Origin: Zafaria cholistanensis
GTDB lineage: Bacteria; Actinomycetota; Actinomycetes; Actinomycetales; Micrococcaceae
Assembly: GCF_008580665.1 (NCBI RefSeq)
Contig: NZ_BKDJ01000006.1
Coordinates: 1 to 49,201 of the forward strand
Length of the DNA: 49,201 nt
Reading direction: 5' to 3'
The notes under the pieces are model-generated. The model was given only the letters and a program-made list of their open reading frames with translations, searched no databases and was not told the DNA's origin. Shown piece after piece: positions 42,311-49,201 of this stretch. Both the position numbers and the translations under genes were made by a program. The number at the start of each line of letters is the position of its first letter. The first letter of the stretch is position 1.

Positions 42311-43516
42311 ATGCCCCACCACCGCCGCCTGTGGCTGCCCGCCGGCCTGTCCCTGACCCTGGTCGGGTGGGGAGCCAACCAGTTTGCCTCCCTGTTGGCG
42401 ATGTACCGGCAGGAGTACGGCTTCTCCGAGCTCGCCGTGACCGGCATGCTCGGCATCTACGTGGCGGGTTTGGTTCCCGCCCTGCTGCTGGGCGGCCCGT
42501 TCTCCGACGCCGCCGGACGCAAGCCGGTGGCGCTGGGGGGCATCGCCCTGTCCGTGGTGGCCAGCGCCGCGATGCTCTTCGGCACCCTCAGCCCCGTCCC
42601 GCTGTTCGCCGGGCGCCTGCTGGCCGGCATTGCCACGGGCATGGCAATGGCCGCCACCACCAGCTGGATCAAGGAACTCTCGCAGGCTCCGTGGGAAGGG
42701 CATGCCCAGATCGGGGCGGGGGCCCGGCGCGCCTCGCTGTTCTCCGCCGGGGGCTTCTGGCTTGGCCCCGTGGCCGCCGGCCTGCTGGCCAACTGGGCGC
42801 CCGCCCCGGCGACGCTGCCCTACCTGCTGCACATGGCCCTGTGCGTCCCGATGGGGCTGGTCGCGCTGCGCCTGCCGGAGACCCGCGCCCGCGGGGAACG
42901 CCTGGGGTTGCGCGCCCGGCTCATCTCCTCCTCGGGCGGGCATCCGCGGTTCCGCCGGGTGGTCGCCCCGGCCGCGCCATGGGCTTTCGCTTCGGGAACC
43001 ATCGGCTTCGCGCTGGTCCCGGCGCTGCTGACCAACCTGGGGGAGGCCCGCCTGCTCTACACCACCGCGGCGGCGGCACTGACACTGGGGGCCGGCGTGC
43101 TGATCCAGCCGCTCGCCCGGCGCCTCGACGATCCCGGCTCCGCCCGCGCGGTCCTGACCGCCCTGGCCACCACCGCCGCCGGCCTGGTGCTGGCGCTGCT
43201 GACCGGGCTGGTGTTGGACCCGCGGCTCGGGCTGCTCGCCTCCCTGGTGCTGGGGGCGGGGTATGGGCTGATGCTGGTGTCGGGGCTGCTGGAAACCCAG
43301 CGCCTCGCCCCGCCCGCCGAACTGGGCGCCCTGACCGGGTACTACTACACCCTGACCTACCTGGGCTTCCTGGCCCCGACGGTGGTGGCGCTGTTCGCGC
43401 AGTGGTTCCCGATGCTGTCCCTGGTCGGCGCCGCGCTGCTGCTGTGCCTGGCCTCCGGGGCCGGCGTCGCGCGGAATTCGCGCAGGCACCTTCCGGGGGC
43501 GGCCCGGCCCGCCTGA
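42311..43516 (+). CDS. MFS transporter
   Basis: 401 aa, 12 predicted membrane helices. The motif A loop between helices 2 and 3 is GGPFSDAAGRKPV; GRLLAGIATGMAMAATTSWI is helix 4. Probably a drug/proton antiporter-like exporter; no substrate evident. No Shine-Dalgarno; CAGACT 7 nt before the ATG is a one-off match to the leaderless box. Convergent with the universal stress gene across a very strong hairpin. Confidence 0.88.
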   Translation: MPHHRRLWLPAGLSLTLVGWGANQFASLLAMYRQEYGFSELAVTGMLGIYVAGLVPALLLGGPFSDAAGRKPVALGGIALSVVASAAMLFGTLSPVPLFAGRLLAGIATGMAMAATTSWIKELSQAPWEGHAQIGAGARRASLFSAGGFWLGPVAAGLLANWAPAPATLPYLLHMALCVPMGLVALRLPETRARGERLGLRARLISSSGGHPRFRRVVAPAAPWAFASGTIGFALVPALLTNLGEARLLYTTAAAALTLGAGVLIQPLARRLDDPGSARAVLTALATTAAGLVLALLTGLVLDPRLGLLASLVLGAGYGLMLVSGLLETQRLAPPAELGALTGYYYTLTYLGFLAPTVVALFAQWFPMLSLVGAALLLCLASGAGVARNSRRHLPGAARPA

Positions 43517-43571
43517 GTTCCGCTTGCTGGCCTGGCCCTGATTACCCGCCCCGCCCCCTGGCTTCGGGGGA

Positions 43572-43623
43572 CACGACGACGGCGGGTCCGGTTCCGCAGG
43601 GAACCGGACCCGCCGTCGTCGTG
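43572..43623. terminator. 24-bp perfect hairpin, bidirectional terminator
   Basis: Arms 43572-43595 and 43600-43623, no mismatches, GCAG loop, lying between convergent MFS and universal stress genes. No U-run either side. Confidence 0.8.
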
Positions 43624-43644
43624 CCGGCCGCGGCCGGGAGGCAG

Positions 43645-44073
43645 CTAGGAGGTCTTGGCGATCAGGACGTCGCAGGGGGCATGGTGCGCCACCGAGGTGG
43701 CGACGCTGCCGAGCAGGCGGCCCAGGCCCTTCATGCCGACGTTACCCACCACGATCATTTGGGCGCCGGAGCGCTCGGCCTCCTCCACCAGCGCGTCCTG
43801 CGGCTTGCCCAGGGCAGCCACCGGGGTGATCTCCAGCCCCGGGTAGTCCTGGCGCAACAGCTCCGCGGAGTGCTCGGCGAGCTTGAGCGCCTGCTCGGCG
43901 TCGTCCATGACCCACGTGTCCCTGCCGATGCGCACGACTTCCGTGTTGTCCGTCGCGTGGGCGGTTACGACGGCCAACCCCACGCCGAGCCCTTGGGCGA
44001 TGCTGGCCGCGCGCTGCGCGGCTTTCTGGGCGGTGTCGCTGCCGTCGACCCCGACGAGCACGATTCCTGCCAT
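43645..44073 (-). CDS. universal stress protein (UspA family)
   Basis: 142 aa. VLVGVDGSDTAQKAAQRAA at the N-terminus and the ATP-binding signature VGNVGMKGLGRLLGSVATSV (G-x2-G-x9-G-S), then CDVLIAK. Probably binds ATP and acts under stress or growth arrest. AGGAGG 6 nt before ATG 44073; 38 nt after the hydrolase gene, so possibly co-transcribed. Confidence 0.95.
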   Translation of the reverse strand: MAGIVLVGVDGSDTAQKAAQRAASIAQGLGVGLAVVTAHATDNTEVVRIGRDTWVMDDAEQALKLAEHSAELLRQDYPGLEITPVAALGKPQDALVEEAERSGAQMIVVGNVGMKGLGRLLGSVATSVAHHAPCDVLIAKTS

Positions 44074-44111
44074 GGTTGCCTCCTGTGTTGGTGGTGCGGA
44101 CGGGTCCGCTG

Positions 44112-44810
44112 TTACTTGACCTTGTCCTTGAGGAACGCTACCGCGCGTTCCCACGCCAGCTTCGCCGCCTCGGGCTTGTAGTTGCCGGCCGGGTTTTCAT
44201 CGTTGTGGAACGCGTGCCCGGCGTCGTAATAGAAGTACTCCACCTCGGCACCGGACTCGCGGCGGATCTGCTGCTCCTGCCTGCGCGCTTCCGCCACCGG
44301 GTAGCCCTTGTCATGCTCGGCGTAGTGCCCCTGGATGGCGGCCTTGACGTGGGTGAATGAGTTGGGAACGGCCTGCCCGACGCCGTAGAACGGCACCGCC
44401 GCGGCAATCCTGTCCCCCTGCTGCTCGGCGAGCGCCAGCACGAAGCCTCCCCCCATGCAGAACCCGATGGCGCCGAGCCGCTCGCTGGTGACGGCCTCCA
44501 GCCCCAACAGGTAGTCCACGGCACCGGCCAGCAGGCGGGCGCCCTCTTCGGCGGGCAGCTGGGCCATCATCCTGGCAGCCTCCGCTCCGTCGTGGGCCAC
44601 CCAGCCGCCGTAGAGGTCCGGCGCCAGCGCGACAAATCCCTCCGCGGCCAGGCGGTCGGCGACGTCGCGGATGTGGTCCGCGATCCCCCACCATTCCTGG
44701 ACGACGATCACGCCCGGGCCGGAACCGGATGCGGGCAGGGCCAGGTAGCCGTGGGCTTCGCCCTGGGCCGAGGGAAAGGTGACGTTCTGGTGCGGGGTCT
44801 TCAACGGCAT
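44112..44810 (-). CDS. dienelactone hydrolase family protein
   Basis: 232 aa alpha/beta hydrolase. Conserved VVQEWWGI, nucleophile Cys in GFCMGGGFVLALAE, and catalytic His in YDAGHAFHND; Asp region GHYAEHDKG. The family includes carboxymethylenebutenolidase; here probably a general esterase/lactonase. AGGAGGG 8 nt before ATG 44810. Confidence 0.93.
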   Translation of the reverse strand: MPLKTPHQNVTFPSAQGEAHGYLALPASGSGPGVIVVQEWWGIADHIRDVADRLAAEGFVALAPDLYGGWVAHDGAEAARMMAQLPAEEGARLLAGAVDYLLGLEAVTSERLGAIGFCMGGGFVLALAEQQGDRIAAAVPFYGVGQAVPNSFTHVKAAIQGHYAEHDKGYPVAEARRQEQQIRRESGAEVEYFYYDAGHAFHNDENPAGNYKPEAAKLAWERAVAFLKDKVK

Positions 44811-45030
44811 GGTCGTGCCCTCCTGGGTGGGTGCTTCGGTATCTGCTTCCGTCACGTGCGGGTTTTCCGTAGGCAAGTTTAGGGGCACCCGGAACGGGCG
44901 GGGGCCCGGACCACGCCTGGAATGGCTTCCGGGAACCGGTGACACCTGCCCCGGAAGCCTGCACCGCAGGATCGGCCCCGCATCCACGCAGCACCGCCCC
45001 CATGCAGCACCACGCCAAAGGAGCATCATC

Positions 45031-45314
45031 ATGGACACCCCTCCACCGCTTCTCGGCCGGCGGCCGAAGGCGGCTTCGCTCCAATCGCGATCGGGCTGTC
45101 CCTGACCCTGATCCACCTGATCTCCATTCCGGTCACCAACACGTCCGTAAACCCGGCGCGCTCGCTGGGCGTCGCCTGGTTCGCAGGCCCGGAGGCCCTG
45201 GGCCAGGTGTGGCTGTTCATCCTGGCGCCGCTGGCCGGTGCGGCGATTGCCGGTGCCACCTACAGGGCACTCTTCCCGCCGCCCGGCGCGGAGGAGCTTG
45301 CCTCCGCAAGTTAA
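45031..45314 (+). pseudogene. aqpZ: aquaporin (AqpZ-like) with internal deletion and frame change
   Basis: From 45072 to the TAA at 45312 the sequence encodes the last two helices of an aquaporin: [20 protein letters not shown], then the second NPA box ([17 protein letters not shown]) and the final helix. Upstream, AAGGAG and an ATG at 45031 remain with ~10 residues ([11 protein letters not shown]) that look like the original N-terminus. The first two-thirds, including the first NPA box, are gone, and the two parts are in different frames: translation from 45031 stops after 24 codons. CGGCCG repeats at 45054 and 45061 near the junction suggest a deletion between short repeats. Flanked upstream by a 220-bp gap with nothing else recognisable. 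Confidence 0.88.
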
Positions 45315-45494
45315 GGCGCACGGCGGCACGGAGACACGGTGGAACCGGGGCGCGGGAGCCCAACCAGGCCCAGGCCCCTGACCCGCGGCGTTCCGCGTGG
45401 GATGATGTACGGAGGGACCGGCGCGGGGACGCGTCCCGGGGGTTTCGACGTCGGCTGCCTCCGGACGGGGCGCCGCTAGCGAGGAGCTGGGCCC

Positions 45495-45731
45495 ATGACC
45501 GAGGCGCCCCATGCGCCCAAGCTGCCCGAGGGGTTTACCTGGGATTCCCCGCTGGGCCGGGCCCTGCTTCACGCCGGCGCCGAGCTCGGCGTCGACCGGC
45601 GCGACATTGCGATGTGGCTGCGCTACGGCCGGACCCCCGCCCTGCCCCCGCCCCACCGCCCCGGGGCTTTCCTGCACCGGCCCGATCTGGTGATTGAGGC
45701 GTTCCACGGGCACTTTGGGATCGTTTGGTAG
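45495..45731 (+). CDS. small hypothetical protein (78 aa)
   Basis: 78 aa, soluble, Pro-rich; ends in VIEAFHGHFGIVW. Not recognised. Support for being real: GAGGAG 9 nt before the ATG and strong third-position GC. The segment LHAGAELGVDRRDIAMWLRYG could be a helical DNA-binding-like unit, but this is only an impression. It follows a 180-bp gap that contains a GGGACGCGTCCC palindrome (45426-45437). Confidence 0.6.
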   Translation: MTEAPHAPKLPEGFTWDSPLGRALLHAGAELGVDRRDIAMWLRYGRTPALPPPHRPGAFLHRPDLVIEAFHGHFGIVW

Positions 45732-45746
45732 CCGGGCCCGCGGGAG

Positions 45747-46646
45747 CTACAGAGTCACGAGCGCCTGGACGGCTGCGTGGTCGGAAGGCCAGCGGCCGGC
45801 ATCGTTCCAGGTGTTGATGGCTGCCTGGTGGACGCTGACGTCGGGGCTGGTGAGGATCCAGTCGATGACCTTCGCGCCCTCCACCGGAGGACCGTAGTCG
45901 GTGAACGTTCCCCAACCCGGGGTCAGGCGCTTTCCGGCGGTCTCCCACGCGTTGGCGAACGGTCCGTCGTCGACAAGCCGGGTGTAGGAGGCCGAGGCAT
46001 CGGCCAGGTCGTTGAAGTCGCCCATGACCACCAGCGGCAGGTCTGCGAAGCGGTCCGCCAGCGTAACCAGCAGTTCTGCGCTCTTGATCCGGGCGGGTTC
46101 GGACTCGTGGTCGAAGTGCGTGTTCGCGGCGACAAACTGCGCGCCGGTAGCGCGGTCCGCGAAGCGGCCCCACGTAACGATGCGCGGCACCGAGTTGCCC
46201 CAGCTACGCGATGCGACGACCTCCGGGGTGGAGGACAGCCACCACTGCTGCCATTCGAGGACCTCAAGGCGGCGGGAGTCGTAGAAGACCGCCGAATACT
46301 CGCCCACGCTGCGGCCCTCGCGCCCAAAGCCGATCATCCGGTACCCCTCGGGCAGGCCGCGCCGGATGGCCGCCAGCTGCCCAAAGTCCGCCTCCTGGAT
46401 CCCCAGCAGGGTGGGCTGTTCGAGGCCAAGGAATTCCTGTACCAGGGGGGCCCGCTCCGGCCAGTGGTCGGGATGCCCGGGCACCGTTCCGGACACCACG
46501 CAACGGACGTTGAAACTCATGACGTGCAGGTCCCGGCCCCTGGCAGGGCCGATGAGGGCTCCGCCCCGGGAGGCCGCGCCGGCGGAATCGGACAGAGGGG
46601 TGGTGGAGGGCGTGCGGCTGAGCAAAGCGTGGCGGCTCTTGTCCAT
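45747..46646 (-). CDS. endonuclease/exonuclease/phosphatase family protein
   Basis: 299 aa. EEP fold with metal and catalytic residues: HVMSFNVRC (Asn), LLGIQEADF (Glu), VVMGDFNDL (Asp/Asn), KVIDWIL (Asp) and the final SDHAAV (Asp-His). Could be a DNase I-like nuclease or a phospholipid/inositol phosphatase. ATG 46646 has GAGG 6 nt upstream; a ~40-residue Ser/Thr-rich N-terminus precedes the domain, with no clear signal peptide. Confidence 0.92.
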   Translation of the reverse strand: MDKSRHALLSRTPSTTPLSDSAGAASRGGALIGPARGRDLHVMSFNVRCVVSGTVPGHPDHWPERAPLVQEFLGLEQPTLLGIQEADFGQLAAIRRGLPEGYRMIGFGREGRSVGEYSAVFYDSRRLEVLEWQQWWLSSTPEVVASRSWGNSVPRIVTWGRFADRATGAQFVAANTHFDHESEPARIKSAELLVTLADRFADLPLVVMGDFNDLADASASYTRLVDDGPFANAWETAGKRLTPGWGTFTDYGPPVEGAKVIDWILTSPDVSVHQAAINTWNDAGRWPSDHAAVQALVTL

Positions 46647-46902
46647 GGGTCCTCTTTCCGGACCAGCGGTCCGGGTCGACGGTTGCGATGGGAGGGGCGC
46701 TTCTGGCCGCTGCGGGACCGGCCGGTGCCAGCCTGGCAAAACACGGTGAACGGCTGGCCGTGGCCCGGTGAACGGCGGCGGAGAACCACGTTACAGGGCA
46801 TTTCTGGACGCTTGGGGGGCGCAGCGGCGGCAGCAAAGGCCCTGCCGCGGAGGCCACTTTTCGGGGGTGACCGGTAGGGATCGTCATCCGACCATGAGGT
46901 GT

Positions 46903-46942
46903 GACTTTGGGAAAGTCCCCACAGAATGTGATGCAGATTACA
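46903..46942. promoter_or_regulatory. palindromic sites in the divergent EEP / small membrane gene region
   Basis: In the 398-bp gap between divergent genes: a perfect inverted repeat GACTTT-GGG-AAAGTC (46903-46917) and TGTGA-N6-TTACA (46927-46942), one mismatch from the CRP/GlxR consensus TGTGA-N6-TCACA. AT-rich for this genome. The rest of the gap shows nothing recognisable apart from the -10 box at 47033. Confidence 0.5.
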
Positions 46943-47032
46943 CTGCATGCGGCGTGTCGTCTCCCGCCCCGGCACGGGTGTCGCGGCGGGGCGGGCGCCG
47001 GGCAGAGCCTTACGTTCCCCGCCACGAGGGTC

Positions 47033-47038
47033 TAGGTT
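47033..47038 (+). promoter_or_regulatory. -10 box of a predicted leaderless small-ORF transcript
   Basis: TAGGTT, 6 nt before the ATG at 47045. Confidence 0.55.
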
Positions 47039-47044
47039 GGGGCC

Positions 47045-47128
47045 ATGAAAGTCGTCTTCAGTCTTTGGATGGCCCTCATCGCAGGGGGTCTGGTGTACAT
47101 GATTGCCATCGGGATGGCGGGACGATGA
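47045..47128 (+). CDS. 27-residue membrane peptide, coupled to the DUF6766 gene
   Basis: MKVVFSLWMALIAGGLVYMI is the N-terminal part of a single hydrophobic helix, ending AIGMAGR. The ATG lies 6 nt after a TAGGTT box and the stop overlaps the next ATG (ATGA), which argues for genuine translation. Might be a leader that couples translation of, or a small subunit partnering, the four-helix DUF6766 protein. No homologue recognised. Confidence 0.6.
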   Translation: MKVVFSLWMALIAGGLVYMIAIGMAGR

Positions 47129-47808
47129 AGAGCCAAAGCGGGATCCGGCAGCACGCCCTCAGCCTCCTGTTCGCCGCCCTGTTCCTAGGGGCGCTGGCCG
47201 GACAGTCCTTTGCCGGCCTGGCCGCCTACAACGAGGAGCAAATTTCCCACGGGCAGGCGCCGGCCACCTACGGGGAGTTCGTGACGTCCTCTGCGTTTGT
47301 GGTGGACGTGGCCGAGAACTGGCAGTCGGAGTACCTGCAGTTCTTCCTGTTCATCATTGCGACCATCTGGTTCGTCCAAAAAGGGTCTCCGGAGTCGAAG
47401 AAGCCCGGTGACGAGGGGACCGGAACGGACGAGGAACAACGGGTCGGACCCCACGCCCGTCCGGACTCCCCCCGCTGGGCCGGGGCCAGCGGGTGGCGCC
47501 GCACCCTCTACTCCAACTCCCTGCTGCTGGTCATGGGAGCCATCTTCGTGCTGTCCTGGTGGGCCCAGTCGCTCGCCGGCCTGGTGGTGTACAACGAGGA
47601 GCAGGCAGAGCACGGCCAGCAGGCGCTGGACTGGACGGAATATGTGATGTCAGCCGATTTCTGGAACCGCACCCTCCAAAACTGGCAGTCGGAGTTCCTC
47701 GCCGTGGGCAGCATGGTGGTGCTGTCCATCTACCTGCGCCAGCGCGGTTCCGCAGAGTCCAAGCCGGTGGGCCTTCCCCACCGCACCACCGCGATCGAAA
47801 GCGAATAG
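47125..47808 (+). CDS. DUF6766 family membrane protein (two internal repeats)
   Basis: 227 aa, four membrane helices arranged as two similar halves: each has a hydrophobic helix ending QS(F/L)AGL, then YNEEQ, HGQ, a W-containing stretch and NWQSE(Y/F)L before the second helix and a GSxESK end. Pattern fits the DUF6766 family. Function unknown. A charged ~45-residue linker joins the halves. ATG overlaps the small ORF stop; no separate ribosome site is obvious, supporting coupling. Confidence 0.85.
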   Translation: MKSQSGIRQHALSLLFAALFLGALAGQSFAGLAAYNEEQISHGQAPATYGEFVTSSAFVVDVAENWQSEYLQFFLFIIATIWFVQKGSPESKKPGDEGTGTDEEQRVGPHARPDSPRWAGASGWRRTLYSNSLLLVMGAIFVLSWWAQSLAGLVVYNEEQAEHGQQALDWTEYVMSADFWNRTLQNWQSEFLAVGSMVVLSIYLRQRGSAESKPVGLPHRTTAIESE

Positions 47809-47905
47809 GCCCGTTCCACAGGCCGGCGCGCCGGGGAATGTGATCCAGGGCTGTGGCAAGATGGGCGCGCCCGCCCGATCCCTGTACACCCGCGCCGGGC
47901 CGGCG

Positions 47906-47911
47906 TAGCCT
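47906..47911 (+). promoter_or_regulatory. -10 box of a predicted near-leaderless DUF2231 transcript
   Basis: TAGCCT, 8 nt before the GTG at 47920. Confidence 0.4.
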
Positions 47912-47919
47912 CAACGATT

Positions 47920-48504
47920 GTGAGCGAAGCGCCGCGGCCGCAGCGGCTGGTTCAGGCAGTAGGCTGGAGCCCCCTCTCCGATCGGGTGGCTTCCGCCCAG
48001 GAGTTCGTCTATGGACCGGTAATTGGTTGGGCACGGCGCAGTCCGTTCCACGCCGGCGTCCTGGGCCACTCACTGCATCCTCCCCTCACCGACCTGACGA
48101 TGGGATGCTGGATCAGTGCATCCATCCTCGACGTTGCCGGGGGTTCCCCGGCACGTCCCGGTGCCATGCTCCTGGTCGGGGCCGGACTGGCTGCGGCGGG
48201 GCCGACCGCCCTCGCGGGCACCGGCGACTGGGCGGAAATGACCGGCGCCGAGCGCCGGATCGGCGCGGTGCATGCACTGGGTGCCGATGCCGCCGTCTTC
48301 CTTTTCCTCGGTTCCCTGGTCGCGCGGATGCGCGGCCACCACTCTCTCGGCGCGGGGCTCGGCCTGGCGGGGAACGCCATCATGGCAGGGGCAGGATTCC
48401 TGGGCGGGCACCTGGCGCTCGTTCGCGGCACCGCACGCCGGACCACTGCCGCAATCCAAGGAACCCCTCGTCCTGCGCGCCAGCCAGGGCGGACAACCTC
48501 CTAA
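47920..48504 (+). CDS. DUF2231 family membrane protein
   Basis: 194 aa. GHSLHPPLTDLTMGCWISAS is the DUF2231 hallmark (HPxxxDxPxG), followed by helices around AMLLVGAGLAAAGPTALAG, HALGADAAVFLFLGSLVA and a final GGHLAL. Four membrane segments; function unknown, often a haem/redox-related membrane family. GTG start without a Shine-Dalgarno. Its stop overlaps, tail to tail, the stop of a possible minus-strand small ORF. Confidence 0.88.
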   Translation: MSEAPRPQRLVQAVGWSPLSDRVASAQEFVYGPVIGWARRSPFHAGVLGHSLHPPLTDLTMGCWISASILDVAGGSPARPGAMLLVGAGLAAAGPTALAGTGDWAEMTGAERRIGAVHALGADAAVFLFLGSLVARMRGHHSLGAGLGLAGNAIMAGAGFLGGHLALVRGTARRTTAAIQGTPRPARQPGRTTS

Positions 48505-48578
48505 AACCAGAGGGACCCGCCGATAACGAAGGGCAGCACGGCCAGGAGAAGCGCACGGTACCCAACCCACTCCCCCAT
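48501..48578 (-). CDS. possible 25-residue membrane peptide
   Basis: MGEWVGYRALLLAVLPFVIG then GSLWF, one hydrophobic helix, with GGGGAG 6 nt before the ATG. Stop codons of this ORF and the DUF2231 gene overlap (CTAA). A longer in-frame extension to 48731 crosses the terminator hairpin and is rejected. Uncertain whether it is expressed. Confidence 0.4.
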   Translation of the reverse strand: MGEWVGYRALLLAVLPFVIGGSLWF

Positions 48579-48646
48579 GGCTGGCTCCCCTTCAAAAGCA
48601 CCGGGATGTTGAACCTGGAACGCCATCCGGTTGTCCGGAGGACAAA

Positions 48647-48682
48647 ACAGCGGGTCCGCCGGATAACCGGCGGACCCGCTGT
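48647..48682 (-). terminator. intrinsic terminator of the LAxTG surface protein gene
   Basis: 16-bp perfect stem (48647-48662 with 48667-48682), ATAA loop, followed on the minus strand by TTTTGTCC. 15 nt after the stop. Confidence 0.85.
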
Positions 48683-48696
48683 CAGTCAGGGCGATG

Positions 48697-49201
48697 CTAC
48701 TGGGCCGAACCGCGAATGCGTCGGGCCCCAATCAGGACCCCGGCGGCTGCCAGCAGCACCCCGCCGGCCAGCAGCCACGGGCCGGCGTTGATGCCGGTGG
48801 CCGCCAGGGAGTACTCCCCAGCGCCGGGGGCATCAGCGGCGGAGCCATCGCCGTCCCCGTGGCCGGTCGCGTCCTCATCCGCGCCGTCGTCGCCGGACTT
48901 GTCCTCGGATTCGGGCAGGACAACGGGGGCCGCTTTCACAGTGAGGGGCGTGTTGACGGTCCGGTTGGAAGTGGTGTCGACGGCGGCGATGGTGCGGGCG
49001 CCGGCGGTGGTGCTGACCGGGATGGTCGCGGTGTAGGTGAACGCGCCGAGGTCATCGACGGTGGCGGTGCCGAGGGCGGTGCCGTCCAGTTCGATGCGGA
49101 CGGTGGCGTCCGGGGTGAAGTGGGCACCGGTCACGGTCACCTCGTCACCGGCGGTGACCTCGCCCGAAGACACCGTCACTGCGGGGGCCGCTTTCACAGT
49201 G
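48697..49201 (-). CDS. C-terminal end of an LAxTG-anchored surface protein with Ig-like repeats (partial)
   Basis: Open at the right edge; at least 168 residues are seen. C-terminus has the wall-sorting pattern: LAATG (sortase E-type LAxTG), a hydrophobic helix WLLAGGVLLAAAGVLIGA and the basic tail RRIRGSAQ. Before it lies an acidic Asp/Gly/Glu-rich spacer, then a beta-rich Ig/IPT-like unit (VTAGDEVTVTGAHFTPDATV). The unit starts at VKAAPAV, and VKAAP recurs 86 codons later, so the hidden part probably holds more 86-residue repeats. Likely an exported adhesin or wall protein. Terminator follows. Confidence 0.85.
   Translation of the reverse strand, partial: TVKAAPAVTVSSGEVTAGDEVTVTGAHFTPDATVRIELDGTALGTATVDDLGAFTYTATIPVSTTAGARTIAAVDTTSNRTVNTPLTVKAAPVVLPESEDKSGDDGADEDATGHGDGDGSAADAPGAGEYSLAATGINAGPWLLAGGVLLAAAGVLIGARRIRGSAQ

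Noticed and set aside
46768-47124. N-terminal extension of the DUF6766 frame by 119 codons
   Set aside because: It crosses the regulatory palindromes and the 27-residue ORF and shows no homology; the DUF6766 pattern begins at 47125.

Overview
High-GC (about 70%) actinobacterial chromosome with dense coding on both strands and frequent GTG starts. The gene order dacB - zinc metalloprotease - tilS - hpt / ftsH - folE - folP - folB - folK - DUF3180 - two PH-domain genes - DUF2520 - panC, the sortase-E-type LAxTG surface protein and the THI-box thiamine operon all suggest a Micrococcaceae (Arthrobacter-like) organism. This placement is by inspection, not by database search. No phage, insertion sequence or CRISPR array is visible; the window looks like ordinary chromosome with some decaying or diverged genes.

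Layout. 1-222: promoter and leader of a minus-strand rRNA operon whose 16S gene lies beyond the left edge. 437-14153 (minus): pantothenate, folate and cell-envelope housekeeping genes. From dacB downward they run through a metalloprotease, tilS and hpt to a strong hairpin, then ftsH, four folate genes (GTP to dihydropteroate), membrane proteins and panC. 14282-20306: ppa, a DUF1761 protein, a HAD phosphatase, serS, a lipid kinase, pheA and a rhodanese. 20448-24573: amidase, a DUF4190 membrane protein, a 56-bp minisatellite and a thermolysin-family protein that has lost its active site. 24687-28771: phosphoglucomutase, an NADPH-FMN reductase and a class 3 aldehyde dehydrogenase. 28876-33568: TPP riboswitch, thiM-thiE-thiD/tenA and a uracil/xanthine-type permease. 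33612-38961: a kinase-like protein and a nitrilase-like protein, both lacking catalytic residues, with GDPD, a HAD phosphatase, a PfkB sugar kinase and an enoyl-CoA hydratase. 39108-44810: an ATP-grasp ligase, SRPBCC, a LysR effector domain without HTH, DUF5997, an MFS exporter, a universal stress protein and a dienelactone hydrolase. 45031-49201: an internally deleted aquaporin, a small unknown gene, an EEP phosphatase/nuclease, a 27-residue membrane peptide coupled to a DUF6766 protein, a DUF2231 protein and the C-terminal end of an LAxTG-anchored repeat protein running off the right edge.

Three observations stand out. First, about a dozen genes have no clear Shine-Dalgarno but have a TANNNT (mostly TAGGNT) -10 box 6-8 nt before the start codon, the signature of leaderless mRNAs; it also settles several start codons. 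Second, three full-length reading frames within 13 kb (M4 peptidase, aminoglycoside-phosphotransferase-like, nitrilase-like) keep their folds but have lost key catalytic residues. Third, two loci look damaged: aqpZ (internal deletion and frame change) and possibly folB, whose only good ribosome site and ATG sit one base out of frame. I did not find a clear new multi-gene system.
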